DNA of 24,494 nucleotides, from positions 1 to 24,494 of the IMG/VR virus record IMGVR_UViG_3300031857_001316; one strand, given 5' to 3'. Positions within the stretch are counted from its first letter, which is position 1, and each line of letters begins with the position of its first letter. Positions 1 to 7,732 of the stretch are shown here, piece by piece. Both the position numbers and the translations under genes were made by a program. Below the pieces are notes generated by a model, which had not been told where the DNA came from, did no database searches, and was given only the letters and a program-made list of their open reading frames with translations. The DNA comes from a virus.

Positions 1-2
1 AG

Positions 3-62
3 CGGAATCCTGCTATGCGGAGGTTTGCTCGGGTTGTGGAGAAGGCCGTAAAAAATAATTGA
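3..62 (+). CDS. C-terminal end of an upstream gene (partial, tentative)
   Basis: The window opens inside what is probably a coding region. Frame 3 reads about 19 residues ending in RRFARVVEKAVKNN and stops with TGA at 60-62, ten bases before a strong terminator. The two other forward frames also stop within a few bases (49-51 and 56-58), so the choice of frame rests only on the residue mix, which looks like a basic amphipathic C-terminal helix. No function can be given from so short a piece. Confidence 0.3.
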   Translation, partial: RNPAMRRFARVVEKAVKNN

Positions 63-71
63 CTAAACCAC

Positions 72-91
72 GGGGCGAAAGCCCCTTTTTT
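72..91 (+). terminator. Rho-independent terminator with GAAA tetraloop
   Basis: A GGGGC arm (72-76), a GAAA tetraloop (77-80) and a GCCCC arm (81-85) are followed directly by six T. This is a textbook intrinsic terminator. It closes the transcription unit that enters the window and separates it from the methyltransferase/terminase unit. Confidence 0.85.
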
Positions 92-111
92 ATTGCTCAA
101 AAATCAGTTAT

Positions 112-155
112 CGTAATACCTCAGACCTGCACTGTATGCAGAGAAAGGTATTATG
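112..155 (+). promoter_or_regulatory. Stem-loop burying the ribosome site and start codon of the methyltransferase gene
   Basis: Bases 114-121 (TAATACCT) are the exact reverse complement of 146-153 (AGGTATTA). The pairing extends through G113-T154 (wobble) and C112-G155, so the whole ATG at 153-155 and the GG of the ribosome site at 147-148 lie in the outer stem. Inside it, after an internal loop, CTGCA (127-131) pairs with TGCAG (137-141) around a five-base loop. In RNA this would hide the start site; in DNA it could equally be an operator for a dimeric regulator. Which of the two applies is inference; the symmetry itself is seen directly. Confidence 0.6.
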
Positions 156-1385
156 CAAATCAAATATAAAGCGATTGATTCGCTTATTCCATACGTCAAG
201 AACTCCCGCACTCACTCAGATCACCAAGTCGCTCAGATAGCGGCAAGCATAAAAGAATTCGGATTCACTAACCCCGTTTTGCTAGATGAGCATGGAAGCA
301 TTGTGGCTGGCCACGGTCGCGTTATGGCGGCTCGTAAGTTAAAGCTGGATGAAGTGCCAACAATCACGCTTGGATGGCTCACAGACACGCAAAGACGGGC
401 ATACGTGATAGCGGATAACAAGCTGGCATTGAATGCTGGGTGGGATGATGAGATGCTTAGGTTGGAACTTGGCGAGTTGGGCGATCTTGGGTTTGATCTA
501 GATCTCACTGGATTTTCAGCAGATGAGATTGCAGCATTGATGCCTGAGCAAATTGAACCTGGGTTGACCGATGAAGATGAAGTTCCTGAAATCTCAGAGA
601 CTCCGGTTACAGTGCTTGGAGATGTTTGGATTCTTGGAAAGCACAGGCTGATGTGTGGCGATTCGACCAGCATCGATGCAGTTGACAAGCTGATGGATGG
701 CCAAAAGGCTGACATGGTGTTCACTGACCCACCTTATGGCATGTTTCTTGACACCGACTATGACAGTATGTTTGCGGCTGATAAGGCACACCGAAAAACC
801 GGAAAAAGGTTTGATGAGGTTGCTGGCGATCATGATGACTTTGCGCCTGAGTTAATCAGCACGATATTCACCGCATTTCCAGATGCAAAAGAAATTTTTA
901 TTTGGGGTGCCGATTACTTCAGCGACCTGATTCCAAATCGAAAGGATGGTTCTTGGGTCGTTTGGGATAAGCGAACAAATGAAAATATGGATAAGGTGTC
1001 TGGCAATACTTTTGAGCTTTGCTGGTCAAAGCAAAAGCACAAGCGCTTGATTGCGCGAATTTTGTGGTCTGGTCATCACGGCATGGCAAAAGACGACACC
1101 AAAACCAGAGTGCATCCAACGCAAAAGCCTGTGGAGCTTGTCTCGTGGTTTTTTGATCAATGGGGAAAGGACTGCAAGTCGGTCGCTGACCTATTTGGCG
1201 GCAGCGGCAGCACCCTGATCGCCTGCGAGAAAACCAACCGTCAGGCCCACCTGATGGAACTAGACCCAAAGTACTGCGACGTTATCGTCAAGCGCTGGCA
1301 GGACTTCACTGGCAAAATCGCAACACACGCAGAAACAGGAAAACCTTTTGCTGAGGTTAATAATAATGGCAACACGCAAACCTAA
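153..1385 (+). CDS. ParB-domain DNA methyltransferase, beta class (probably N6-adenine)
   Basis: This 410-residue protein has an N-terminal ParB/sulfiredoxin-like domain (about 1-95, with VAGHGRVMAA at 51-60 matching the GHxR box) joined to a methyltransferase (about 150-390). Catalytic motif IV is DPPY at 192-195, and the SAM-binding motif FGGSG (348-352) comes after it, the order of the beta class. HPTQKP (321-326) and ELDPKYCDVIVKRW (369-382) are also typical. DPPY enzymes usually make N6-methyladenine, but N4-cytosine cannot be excluded. No restriction enzyme lies nearby, so it is probably an orphan methylase that protects or marks phage DNA. Placement directly upstream of the terminase genes is common in phages. 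The start codon and ribosome site lie in the stem-loop described at 112-155. Confidence 0.92.
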   Translation: MQIKYKAIDSLIPYVKNSRTHSDHQVAQIAASIKEFGFTNPVLLDEHGSIVAGHGRVMAARKLKLDEVPTITLGWLTDTQRRAYVIADNKLALNAGWDDEMLRLELGELGDLGFDLDLTGFSADEIAALMPEQIEPGLTDEDEVPEISETPVTVLGDVWILGKHRLMCGDSTSIDAVDKLMDGQKADMVFTDPPYGMFLDTDYDSMFAADKAHRKTGKRFDEVAGDHDDFAPELISTIFTAFPDAKEIFIWGADYFSDLIPNRKDGSWVVWDKRTNENMDKVSGNTFELCWSKQKHKRLIARILWSGHHGMAKDDTKTRVHPTQKPVELVSWFFDQWGKDCKSVADLFGGSGSTLIACEKTNRQAHLMELDPKYCDVIVKRWQDFTGKIATHAETGKPFAEVNNNGNTQT

Positions 1386-1791
1386 ACTTGAAACTTCGGA
1401 AGCAAAAAAGACAAACGGACACGGAGGGGCTCGCCCTGGTGCAGGTCAGCCACCTTTTAAACCAACAGATGCCGAGCGGAAACAAGTAGAGGCGCTGTCT
1501 GGATATGGCCTACCGATTGAGCAAATAGCAATGTTAATCCGTGATGGAATTGATGCGGACACGTTGAGAAAGCACTTTTCTAGTGAGCTGGTGTCTGGTA
1601 AGTCGAAGGCCAATGCGCAAATTGGAAGAACGCTATTCCAAAAGGCAATGGGTGGTGACACAACGGCCATGATCTGGTGGAGCAAAACGCAAATGCGCTG
1701 GTCTGAAACGCAAAAGCATGAACTTACCGGTGCTGATGGTGCGCCACTAGAGATTGCCAGGATTGAGCGGGTGATCGTTAAGAATGGGTAA
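1366..1791 (+). CDS. terS: Terminase small subunit
   Basis: I place the start at ATG 1366, nine bases after a GAGG ribosome site (1353-1356); an in-frame TTG at 1348 would overlap that site. The 141-residue product begins with a basic tail containing GGARPGAGQPPF, typical of phage small terminases, followed by a helix-turn-helix (GYGLPIEQIAMLIRDGI to TLRKHF, about residues 44-70). A helical region with MIWWSKTQMRWSETQ follows, a signature seen at the end of many small terminase subunits. It should bind the packaging site on phage DNA and form a ring that hands DNA to the large subunit. It overlaps the end of the methyltransferase gene by 20 bases and the large-subunit gene by 8, implying coupled translation. 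Confidence 0.88.
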   Translation: MATRKPKLETSEAKKTNGHGGARPGAGQPPFKPTDAERKQVEALSGYGLPIEQIAMLIRDGIDADTLRKHFSSELVSGKSKANAQIGRTLFQKAMGGDTTAMIWWSKTQMRWSETQKHELTGADGAPLEIARIERVIVKNG

Positions 1792-3010
1792 AACCCTTTC
1801 CATTGCCACGCCGGAGTGGGCTATACCATTGCTTCAGCCAAGCCGTTACAAGGGCGCATGGGGCGGCAGGGGGTCAGGGAAATCACATTTCTTTGCTGAA
1901 ATGATGATAGAGGCGCACATAATTGACCAGAAGCGCAGAAGTGTGTGCGTGCGTGAAATACAAAAGTCACTGAATCAGTCGGTAAAGCGCTTGCTTGAAA
2001 CGAAAATCGAGCAAATGAACGCCGGTGCGTATTTTGAGGTTCAGGAATCAGTTATTAAGTCACGCAAGGGCGACGGGATGATTATCTTCCAAGGTATGCA
2101 AAACCATACCGCAGATTCGATTAAGTCACTGGAGGGATACGATTGCGCATGGGTTGAAGAAGCGCAGAGTTTAAGCCAGCGTTCATTAGACTTGCTTCGC
2201 CCGACAATCCGAAAGCCGAATTCCGAATTGTGGTTCACTTGGAATCCGAACAAAGCGACTGACCCGGTAGATGCGCTATTAAAGGGCGATACAAGGCCAC
2301 CTGAAGCCGTGGTAATAGAAGTTAATTATATGGATAACCCGTGGCTTCCAGAGGTTCTACGGAACGAAATGGAGTACGACAAGCGCCGAGACCCAGACAA
2401 ATACGCTCACGTTTGGCTTGGCCAGTACAACAAGAACAGCAATTCGCGGGTTTTCCATAATTGGAGAATAGAGGAATTCGAGGCGCCAGCAGATGTAACG
2501 CATAGGCTCGGGGCGGATTGGGGGTTTTCAGTGGATCCGACTGTTTTGGTTCGTTGTCATGTTATTGGCAGAACTTTATACATCGACCATGAAGTTTATC
2601 GGGTTGGCTGCGAGATCATGGACACTCCGGACTTATTTTTTACTGTTCCTGATTCTGAAAAGTGGCCAATGGTGGCTGACTCTGCAAGGCCAGAGACAAT
2701 ATCGCACATGAGGCGAAATGGGTTCCCCAAGATTATGCCAGCGGTAAAGGGACCGAAGTCATTAGAGGAAGGAATAGAGTTTTTAAAAACCTACGATATT
2801 GTTGTGCATCCAAGGTGTAAACATACAATTGACGAATTGACGCTTTACAGTTATAAGATCGACAAACTAACAGGCAATATACTTCCACTTCTGGATGACA
2901 AGAAAAACCACATAATTGACGCATTAAGATATGCTTGTGAGGGTGTCAGAAGGGCGGTTACAAATAAGCCTAAAATATTCGTGCCGTTGCCAACAAGTAA
3001 CAAATGGTAG
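1784..3010 (+). CDS. terL: Terminase large subunit (ATPase and nuclease)
   Basis: The 408-residue protein is the DNA-packaging motor of the terminase_3/PBSX type. The ATPase domain shows Walker A GGRGSGKS (27-34), Walker B CAWVEEA (121-127) and the coupling motif TWNPN (152-156). The C-terminal RNase H-like nuclease keeps its acidic residues: D245 in GADWGFSVDP, D299 in VADSARPE, and the DDKKNHIIDALRYA helix (371-384). Full length is normal for the family. The ATG lies inside the last codons of the small-subunit gene (8-base overlap). The protein docks on the portal and translocates, then cuts, concatemeric DNA. Confidence 0.96.
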   Translation: MGKTLSIATPEWAIPLLQPSRYKGAWGGRGSGKSHFFAEMMIEAHIIDQKRRSVCVREIQKSLNQSVKRLLETKIEQMNAGAYFEVQESVIKSRKGDGMIIFQGMQNHTADSIKSLEGYDCAWVEEAQSLSQRSLDLLRPTIRKPNSELWFTWNPNKATDPVDALLKGDTRPPEAVVIEVNYMDNPWLPEVLRNEMEYDKRRDPDKYAHVWLGQYNKNSNSRVFHNWRIEEFEAPADVTHRLGADWGFSVDPTVLVRCHVIGRTLYIDHEVYRVGCEIMDTPDLFFTVPDSEKWPMVADSARPETISHMRRNGFPKIMPAVKGPKSLEEGIEFLKTYDIVVHPRCKHTIDELTLYSYKIDKLTGNILPLLDDKKNHIIDALRYACEGVRRAVTNKPKIFVPLPTSNKW

Positions 3011-3034
3011 AGAATAAAGAAACTAAAGGGAATT

Positions 3035-5110
3035 ATGTCTCGATTAACTAAAGAACAGCATTTTAATAACGTATTAGAAACGGCTCGCAATGAGTTCGAT
3101 TCTATTCAATCCGCTATTAAAAATGAGCGGATGCAATGCTTGGAAGATCGTAGATTTTATTCTATTGCTGGAGCGCAGTGGGAAGGCCCGCTTGGTGAAC
3201 AGTTTGAAAATAAGCCAAAGTTTGAAGTAAACAAAATCCATCTGGCAGTGATTCGCATTATTAACGAATACAGAAATAATCGCATTACTGTTGATTTTGT
3301 AAGCAAGGATGGAAAAAAGGCTGACTCACTCGCAGATACCTGCGACGGTCTTTATCGTGCCGATGAGCAAGATAGCACGGCAGAAGAAGCCTACGACAAT
3401 GCTTTCGAGGAAGCGGTGGCTGGTGGGTTTGGCGCTTGGCGACTTCGTGCTGAATACGAAGATGAGGAAGACGATGAAGATGAGCGTCAGAGAATTAGGA
3501 TTGAGCCTATATTCGATGCGGACTCGTCGGTTTTCTTTGATTTAGACGCAAAGCGCCAAGACAAATCAGACGCCAAACGATGCTTTGTGATTTCCTCCAT
3601 GAGCCGTGACGCTTATCGTGACGAATACGGAGATGACCCGAGCGATTGGCCCAAAACAATCACGCATACCGAGTTTGATTGGTACACCCCCAATGTTGTC
3701 TATATTGCTGAGTATTACCGCGTGGAAGAAGTTTCGGAAACCATCAGGGTATTTGAGACAATCGATGGTGAAGAAGAAAAGTATTCCGATTCTGATTTTG
3801 AAGCTGACGAAAACCTTGAGCAATCACTTGCTGCAATTGGCACAAAAGAAATCAGGAAAAAGAAAGTAAAGCGCCGCAAGGTGCACAAGTATATTCTTTC
3901 TGGTGGCAAGGTTCTGGAGGATTGCGGATACATTGCAGGCAAGAACATTCCTATTGTTCCGGTGTACGGCAAACGGTGGTTCGTAGACAACATCGAGCGC
4001 TGCATGGGGCACGTTCGTTTGGCCAAGGATTCACAACGCCTAAAAAATATGCAACTCTCAAAACTTGGAGAGATTGCGGCATTCAGCAGCATGGACAAGC
4101 CTATTTTTACCCCCGAACAAATGGCTGGGCATCAAGTAATGTGGGCAGAGGATAACGTGAAAAACTATCCTTATTTGCTCGCAAACCCAATGACCGACAT
4201 GAACGGTCAGCCAGTGGCCAATGGTCCGATTGGGATGAAGACAGCGCCTAACATTCCACCCGCAATGGTGGCATTGATGCAGGTTACAGAGCAGGACATG
4301 GCGGACGTTTTAGGTCGCCCTGAAAATGCTGAAAAGATGGTTAGCAACATTTCCGGTAAGGCCGTGGAGATGATTCAGCAGCGCTTGGATATGCAAACTT
4401 TCATCTATATGTCCAACATGGCGAAAGCGATTAAACGCTCCGGAGAAATTTGGCTCAGCATGGCCAAAGATATTTTTGTGGAAGAAGGCAGAAATATAAA
4501 AGCGATTGGCAAGCAAGGCGAGGTCTCAACCGTTGAATTGATGCGGCCTGTGATCGGTGAGACTGGCGAGACAGAATTTGAAAATGATTTGTCCCAAGCC
4601 AATTTTGATATCGCCGTGGATGTTGGACCGTCAAGCAGCAGCAAGAAAGCGGCAACGGTTCGCGCAATCACGGGAATGATGACCATTACACAAGACCCAG
4701 AGACAATGCAGGTTCTTGGCTCAATGGCCATGATGAACATGGAAGGCGAAGGCGTTTCCGAGGTTCGTGACTTCTTCCGTAAGCGTCTTGTGAACATGGG
4801 CGCGGTTAAGCCAACAGAGGAAGAAATGCAGGCCATGCAAGCACAGGCCGCACAAGCCCAGCCAGACCCACAGACACAGTACATGATGGCAGCAGCAAAC
4901 CAAGCCGATGCAGAGGCATCCAAGGCGCGTGCTGACACTGTATTGACCGTTGCCAAGGCTGAAGAAACTCAGGCAAAGACTTTGAAGACGATGGCCGAAA
5001 TTTCAGAGGTTGATCGCAAGCAAGCGTTTGAAGATTTGCAATTGCTTGGCAGTGCTTTTCAAGGCCAGCAACCACAGGAACAACAACCTGGCACACCGCC
5101 ATTGGTTTAA
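3035..5110 (+). CDS. Portal protein, P22 gp1-like
   Basis: The 691-residue product is close in size to the P22 portal (725). The N-terminal half has the family pattern FEVNKIHLAVIRIINEYRNN (63-82) followed by an FGAWRLRAEYE stretch and a very acidic EYEDEEDDEDERQ insert. The C-terminal 90 residues are rich in Gln and Ala with coiled-coil character (MQAMQAQAAQAQ, then ADAEASKARADTVLTVAKAEE), consistent with the long helical barrel of P22-type portals. It forms the dodecameric DNA channel at one capsid vertex. ATG 3035 follows an AAAGGG site. A stem-loop with a T run lies just after the stop. Confidence 0.92.
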   Translation: MSRLTKEQHFNNVLETARNEFDSIQSAIKNERMQCLEDRRFYSIAGAQWEGPLGEQFENKPKFEVNKIHLAVIRIINEYRNNRITVDFVSKDGKKADSLADTCDGLYRADEQDSTAEEAYDNAFEEAVAGGFGAWRLRAEYEDEEDDEDERQRIRIEPIFDADSSVFFDLDAKRQDKSDAKRCFVISSMSRDAYRDEYGDDPSDWPKTITHTEFDWYTPNVVYIAEYYRVEEVSETIRVFETIDGEEEKYSDSDFEADENLEQSLAAIGTKEIRKKKVKRRKVHKYILSGGKVLEDCGYIAGKNIPIVPVYGKRWFVDNIERCMGHVRLAKDSQRLKNMQLSKLGEIAAFSSMDKPIFTPEQMAGHQVMWAEDNVKNYPYLLANPMTDMNGQPVANGPIGMKTAPNIPPAMVALMQVTEQDMADVLGRPENAEKMVSNISGKAVEMIQQRLDMQTFIYMSNMAKAIKRSGEIWLSMAKDIFVEEGRNIKAIGKQGEVSTVELMRPVIGETGETEFENDLSQANFDIAVDVGPSSSSKKAATVRAITGMMTITQDPETMQVLGSMAMMNMEGEGVSEVRDFFRKRLVNMGAVKPTEEEMQAMQAQAAQAQPDPQTQYMMAAANQADAEASKARADTVLTVAKAEETQAKTLKTMAEISEVDRKQAFEDLQLLGSAFQGQQPQEQQPGTPPLV

Positions 5111-5113
5111 AAA

Positions 5114-5157
5114 ATATGGTATTCCGCTAAACCATTTTGAATTAGCGAGTTTTTTTA
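5114..5157 (+). terminator. Weak terminator / attenuator-like stem-loop after the portal gene
   Basis: CGCTAA (5125-5130) pairs with TTAGCG (5142-5147) around an 11-base loop, followed by AG and a run of seven T. The six-pair stem is modest, so it likely dampens rather than ends transcription into the scaffold and coat genes. A competing hairpin, ATGGT (5116-5120) with ACCAT (5131-5135), uses the left arm of the terminator as its loop, so both cannot form together. Confidence 0.5.
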
Positions 5158-5168
5158 CGGGTAATTAA

Positions 5169-6026
5169 ATGCTAGAAAAGGCAGAGCAGTTTGATGAAGA
5201 AGTGATCGATTCTGAAGCACAAGAAATCGAGCAAGTCGAAAATGTCGATATTGAGGCCGACGACAGCCAAGACGAGCAAGAAGCGGAAGAAGAAATTACG
5301 GTTAGCATTGGTGAGGAGTCGCCACCTCAAGAGGAAGAAAAACCCGCTCCCGAGTGGGTTAGAGATTTGCGGAAAAACTACCGAGAACTTCAACGCGAAA
5401 AAAGAGAACTGGAAGCAAGGTTAAACCAACGCACAACAGAGGCAGAAAAGCCTATTACACTTGGTAAAAAACCAACCTTAGAACAGTTTGATTATGACGC
5501 TGAAATGTTTGAGGAGTCACTTGAAGAATGGTACGAACAAAAGCGATTAGTCAGCGAGCAACAGCATAAAGTAGAGCTAGAGCAGCAAGCGCAACAGCGC
5601 GAATGGCAAAACCGTTTAAGTGCGTATGGCGAAGCAAAGCAGAAGTTAAAAGTTAAAGACTATGACGAAGCCGAGTATGCCGTTCAGGAGACGTTCAGCC
5701 AGACAATGCAAGGGATTATCTTGCACGGCGCTGATGACCCCGCATTGATCGTTTACGCGCTTGGAAAGAACCCCAAGAAGGCAAAAGAACTAGCAGCAAT
5801 TAATGACCCCGTGAAATTTGCTATCGCAATCGGAAAACTGGAGACACAATTGAAAGTAAGCAGCAAGAAATCACCACCACCGCCAGAAAAGGCGATCCGT
5901 GGGAGTGGCTCCGGCTCAGGTTCGGTAGACTCGACATTAGAGCGCCTGAGGGCAGAAGCAGAAAAAACCGGTAACATGAGCAAGGTAATTGCTTATAAAC
6001 AACAACTTCGCAAGAAATCAACTTAA
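5169..6026 (+). CDS. Capsid scaffolding protein, P22 gp8-like
   Basis: The 285-residue protein is near the length of P22 scaffold (303). The first 60 residues are strongly acidic (Glu/Asp-rich), the middle (about 68-175) is a charged coiled coil with many Glu, Gln, Lys and Arg, and the end is a small basic helix pair (MSKVIAYKQQLRKKST) like the coat-binding tail of gp8. A Ser-Gly linker (RGSGSGSGS) precedes that tail. It lies directly before the coat gene, as expected. It should template procapsid assembly and then leave through the shell. The ribosome site before ATG 5169 is poor (only GGG at a distance), so translation may be tuned relative to coat. Confidence 0.86.
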   Translation: MLEKAEQFDEEVIDSEAQEIEQVENVDIEADDSQDEQEAEEEITVSIGEESPPQEEEKPAPEWVRDLRKNYRELQREKRELEARLNQRTTEAEKPITLGKKPTLEQFDYDAEMFEESLEEWYEQKRLVSEQQHKVELEQQAQQREWQNRLSAYGEAKQKLKVKDYDEAEYAVQETFSQTMQGIILHGADDPALIVYALGKNPKKAKELAAINDPVKFAIAIGKLETQLKVSSKKSPPPPEKAIRGSGSGSGSVDSTLERLRAEAEKTGNMSKVIAYKQQLRKKST

Positions 6027-6046
6027 TTTAATTTGGAGTATTAAAC

Positions 6047-7315
6047 ATGCCTAACGCATTTAGCAAAGAAGAACGCGTCGCGTTTGAAAACGTCCTTGAA
6101 GGTTTTAACGACGCTTTGGTGCTGTCACGTAACGTATCCGTATACAACACAGACTCATCCTCAATGGAGCGTTCAAACAACATCATTTGGCGCCCAATGC
6201 CTTACGTTGCTCAGTCATTCTCCGGCACGGACATGACATCCAACTTTAAGGATTCCACACAATTGGCCGTTCCTGCGACAATCGGCTTTAGCCGTTCAGC
6301 GCCTTGGGCAATGACCGCAACCGAATTGCGCGATACCTTGCAAGAAGGTCGTTTGGGTGATGCGGCAAAACAAAAGTTGGCATCAGATATTAACCTGGCA
6401 ATCATGAACGTTGCAGCAACTCAGGGCACATTGGTTGTTAAGCGTACCGCCGCTGCATCTGGCTTTGATGATATTGCCGCTGCTGATGCAATCATGAATG
6501 AGACAGGCGTTCAGTCATTTGATCGTTACATGGCCTTGTCTACCCGTGATTACAACAACATGGCAAGCAACTTGGCCAACCGTGCAAACATGGTAGGCAA
6601 GCCAACAACTGCATACGAAAAAGCATACGTTGGTAACATCGCCGGCTTTGAAACTTTCAAACTGGATTATGCAAACCGTTTGCTGGCTCGCGCAGGTGTG
6701 ACCGTTTCTATTAACGGCGCTAACCAATACTACACGCCAAAAGCAACAAGCACGGCCACAACTGGTGAAACCGCTAACGTTGATAACCGTTACCAGACCA
6801 TTGCAATTACCGTGACTTCCGGCACCGTTCGTGTTGGCGATGCCTTCACAATCTTGGGTGTGAATAACGTTCACGCAATCACCAAAGCTGACACAGGCCA
6901 ACTCAAAACCTTCCGAGTGACCGCCATTGTTACCGGTGCTGGTGGTACTGGTACCGTTCAGATTTCCCCGCCTATTATTTCTGGCGGTGGCTCAACCGAT
7001 GCCGAAGCGCAATACAAAAACTGTACTGCAACACCGGCCAGCGGCGCAGCCATTACGTTCCTGAACACCGTGGATGCAAACGTTAATCCTTTCTGGCAAA
7101 AAGACGCGCTTGAGATTCTGCCAGCTTCTTATGCCGTGCCAAGCGACGCGGGTGCAGCAGTAATGCGAGCCAGCACTGACCAAGGCATCGAGGTGGTGAT
7201 GCAGAAGCAGTACGATATCAACACCATGCGCACCAAGTTCCGTATGGATGTGCTCTACGGTGTGGTAAACAAGCAGCCTGAAATGTCCGGCATTATGCTG
7301 TTCTCTCAGACCTGA
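6047..7315 (+). CDS. Major capsid (coat) protein, P22 gp5-like with I-domain
   Basis: At 422 residues this nearly matches P22 coat (430). MERSNNIIWRPM (40-51) corresponds to the MQRSSNTIWMP segment of gp5, and VDNRYQTIAITVTSGTVRVGDAF (246-267) corresponds to VDNRFATVTLSATT in the start of the gp5 insertion domain. The beta-rich segment of about 225-345 is therefore an I-domain on a HK97 fold, and NPFWQKDALEILP (347-359) matches NVFWADDAIRIV. Translation starts at ATG 6047 after a clear GGAG, and an 11-pair terminator follows the stop, fitting the highest expression in the cluster. It builds the icosahedral shell. Confidence 0.94.
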   Translation: MPNAFSKEERVAFENVLEGFNDALVLSRNVSVYNTDSSSMERSNNIIWRPMPYVAQSFSGTDMTSNFKDSTQLAVPATIGFSRSAPWAMTATELRDTLQEGRLGDAAKQKLASDINLAIMNVAATQGTLVVKRTAAASGFDDIAAADAIMNETGVQSFDRYMALSTRDYNNMASNLANRANMVGKPTTAYEKAYVGNIAGFETFKLDYANRLLARAGVTVSINGANQYYTPKATSTATTGETANVDNRYQTIAITVTSGTVRVGDAFTILGVNNVHAITKADTGQLKTFRVTAIVTGAGGTGTVQISPPIISGGGSTDAEAQYKNCTATPASGAAITFLNTVDANVNPFWQKDALEILPASYAVPSDAGAAVMRASTDQGIEVVMQKQYDINTMRTKFRMDVLYGVVNKQPEMSGIMLFSQT

Positions 7316-7330
7316 TTGATTTAGTCTAAT

Positions 7331-7357
7331 AAAGGGGTGGAGAAATCCACCTCTTTT
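7331..7357 (+). terminator. Strong terminator after the coat gene
   Basis: An 11-pair stem (7331-7341 with 7346-7356, one G-T wobble at 7335/7352) is closed by a GAAA tetraloop (7342-7345), and its right arm ends in four T. The left arm begins with AAA, so it would also work on the opposite strand. It insulates the abundant coat message from the tail genes downstream; those must be served by readthrough, antitermination or another promoter that I do not see. Confidence 0.85.
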
Positions 7358-7371
7358 CGTATGGAGTATTC

Positions 7372-7536
7372 ATGCCGCTCAAAAAAGGCTATTCAGCCAA
7401 AACCGTATCAAGTAACATCAAAAAAGAAATGAAATCAGGCAAGCCACAAAAGCAAGCCGTGGCCATTGCTCTTTCATCAGCAAAAGAAGCAGCAGCCAAG
7501 GCAGGGAAAAAAATGTACCAAAAGGGTAAAAAATGA
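7372..7536 (+). CDS. Conserved short basic phage protein (54 aa)
   Basis: A 54-codon gene begins at ATG 7372, after a GGAG site at 7363-7366, and ends with TGA at 7534-7536. The product is strongly basic: MPLKKGYSAKTVSSNIKKEM, then KSGKPQKQAVAIALSSAKEA and a Lys-rich end. The KSGKPQKQAVAIALSSA core is, from memory, widespread among short phage and bacterial proteins of unknown function, often near capsid genes. Its stop overlaps the next start (ATGA). The charge suggests nucleic acid binding, but nothing proves this. Confidence 0.8.
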   Translation: MPLKKGYSAKTVSSNIKKEMKSGKPQKQAVAIALSSAKEAAAKAGKKMYQKGKK

Positions 7537-7730
7537 ATAAGACCATGCTTTACAAACCAGACGGTGAATTTCAAGTAGATGATGGCTTTATTGATTACAT
7601 CATCGTATGCGATGAAGATGTAGATTCAAAAATCGCTGAGGGATGGTTTAAAACGCCGCCAGAGGCTATCAATTCAATACCACAAGAAGACGCCCCTAAA
7701 AAGCGCGGCAGACCGGCAAAAGCAGAATAA
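7533..7730 (+). CDS. Small phage protein with AT-hook-like tail (65 aa)
   Basis: I do not recognise a named family. The start ATG 7533 overlaps the previous stop and has an AAGGG site at 7522-7526. The acidic first part (DDGFIDYIIVCDEDVDSKI) is followed by a Pro-containing stretch and ends KKRGRPAKAE, an AT-hook-like GRP motif that could touch DNA. Small proteins with this layout often sit between coat and head-completion genes in phages. It ends two bases before the gp4-like gene, so the pair is probably translated together. Confidence 0.75.
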   Translation: MNKTMLYKPDGEFQVDDGFIDYIIVCDEDVDSKIAEGWFKTPPEAINSIPQEDAPKKRGRPAKAE

Positions 7731-7732
7731 GC

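Noticed and set aside
59-93. Promoter with TTGACT (59-64) as -35 box
   Set aside because: The only -10-like bases (TTTTAT, 88-93) are 23 bases away and are the T run of the terminator; the spacing is too long.
233-724. 163-codon open frame on the minus strand over the methyltransferase gene
   Set aside because: Ser-rich shadow translation antisense to a gene with clear motifs; no independent support.
1348-1365. TTG start for the small terminase
   Set aside because: It would add six residues and start before the GAGG site; ATG 1366 has correct spacing and begins the typical basic tail.
4405-4956. 183-codon open frame on the minus strand
   Set aside because: It lies wholly inside the portal gene, has odd composition and no ribosome site; it is a shadow of a well-supported gene.
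5137-5167. Promoter before the scaffold gene (TTGAAT and TAATTA)
   Set aside because: The -10-like box would touch the start codon, leaving no leader or ribosome site; more likely chance in an A+T-rich gap.
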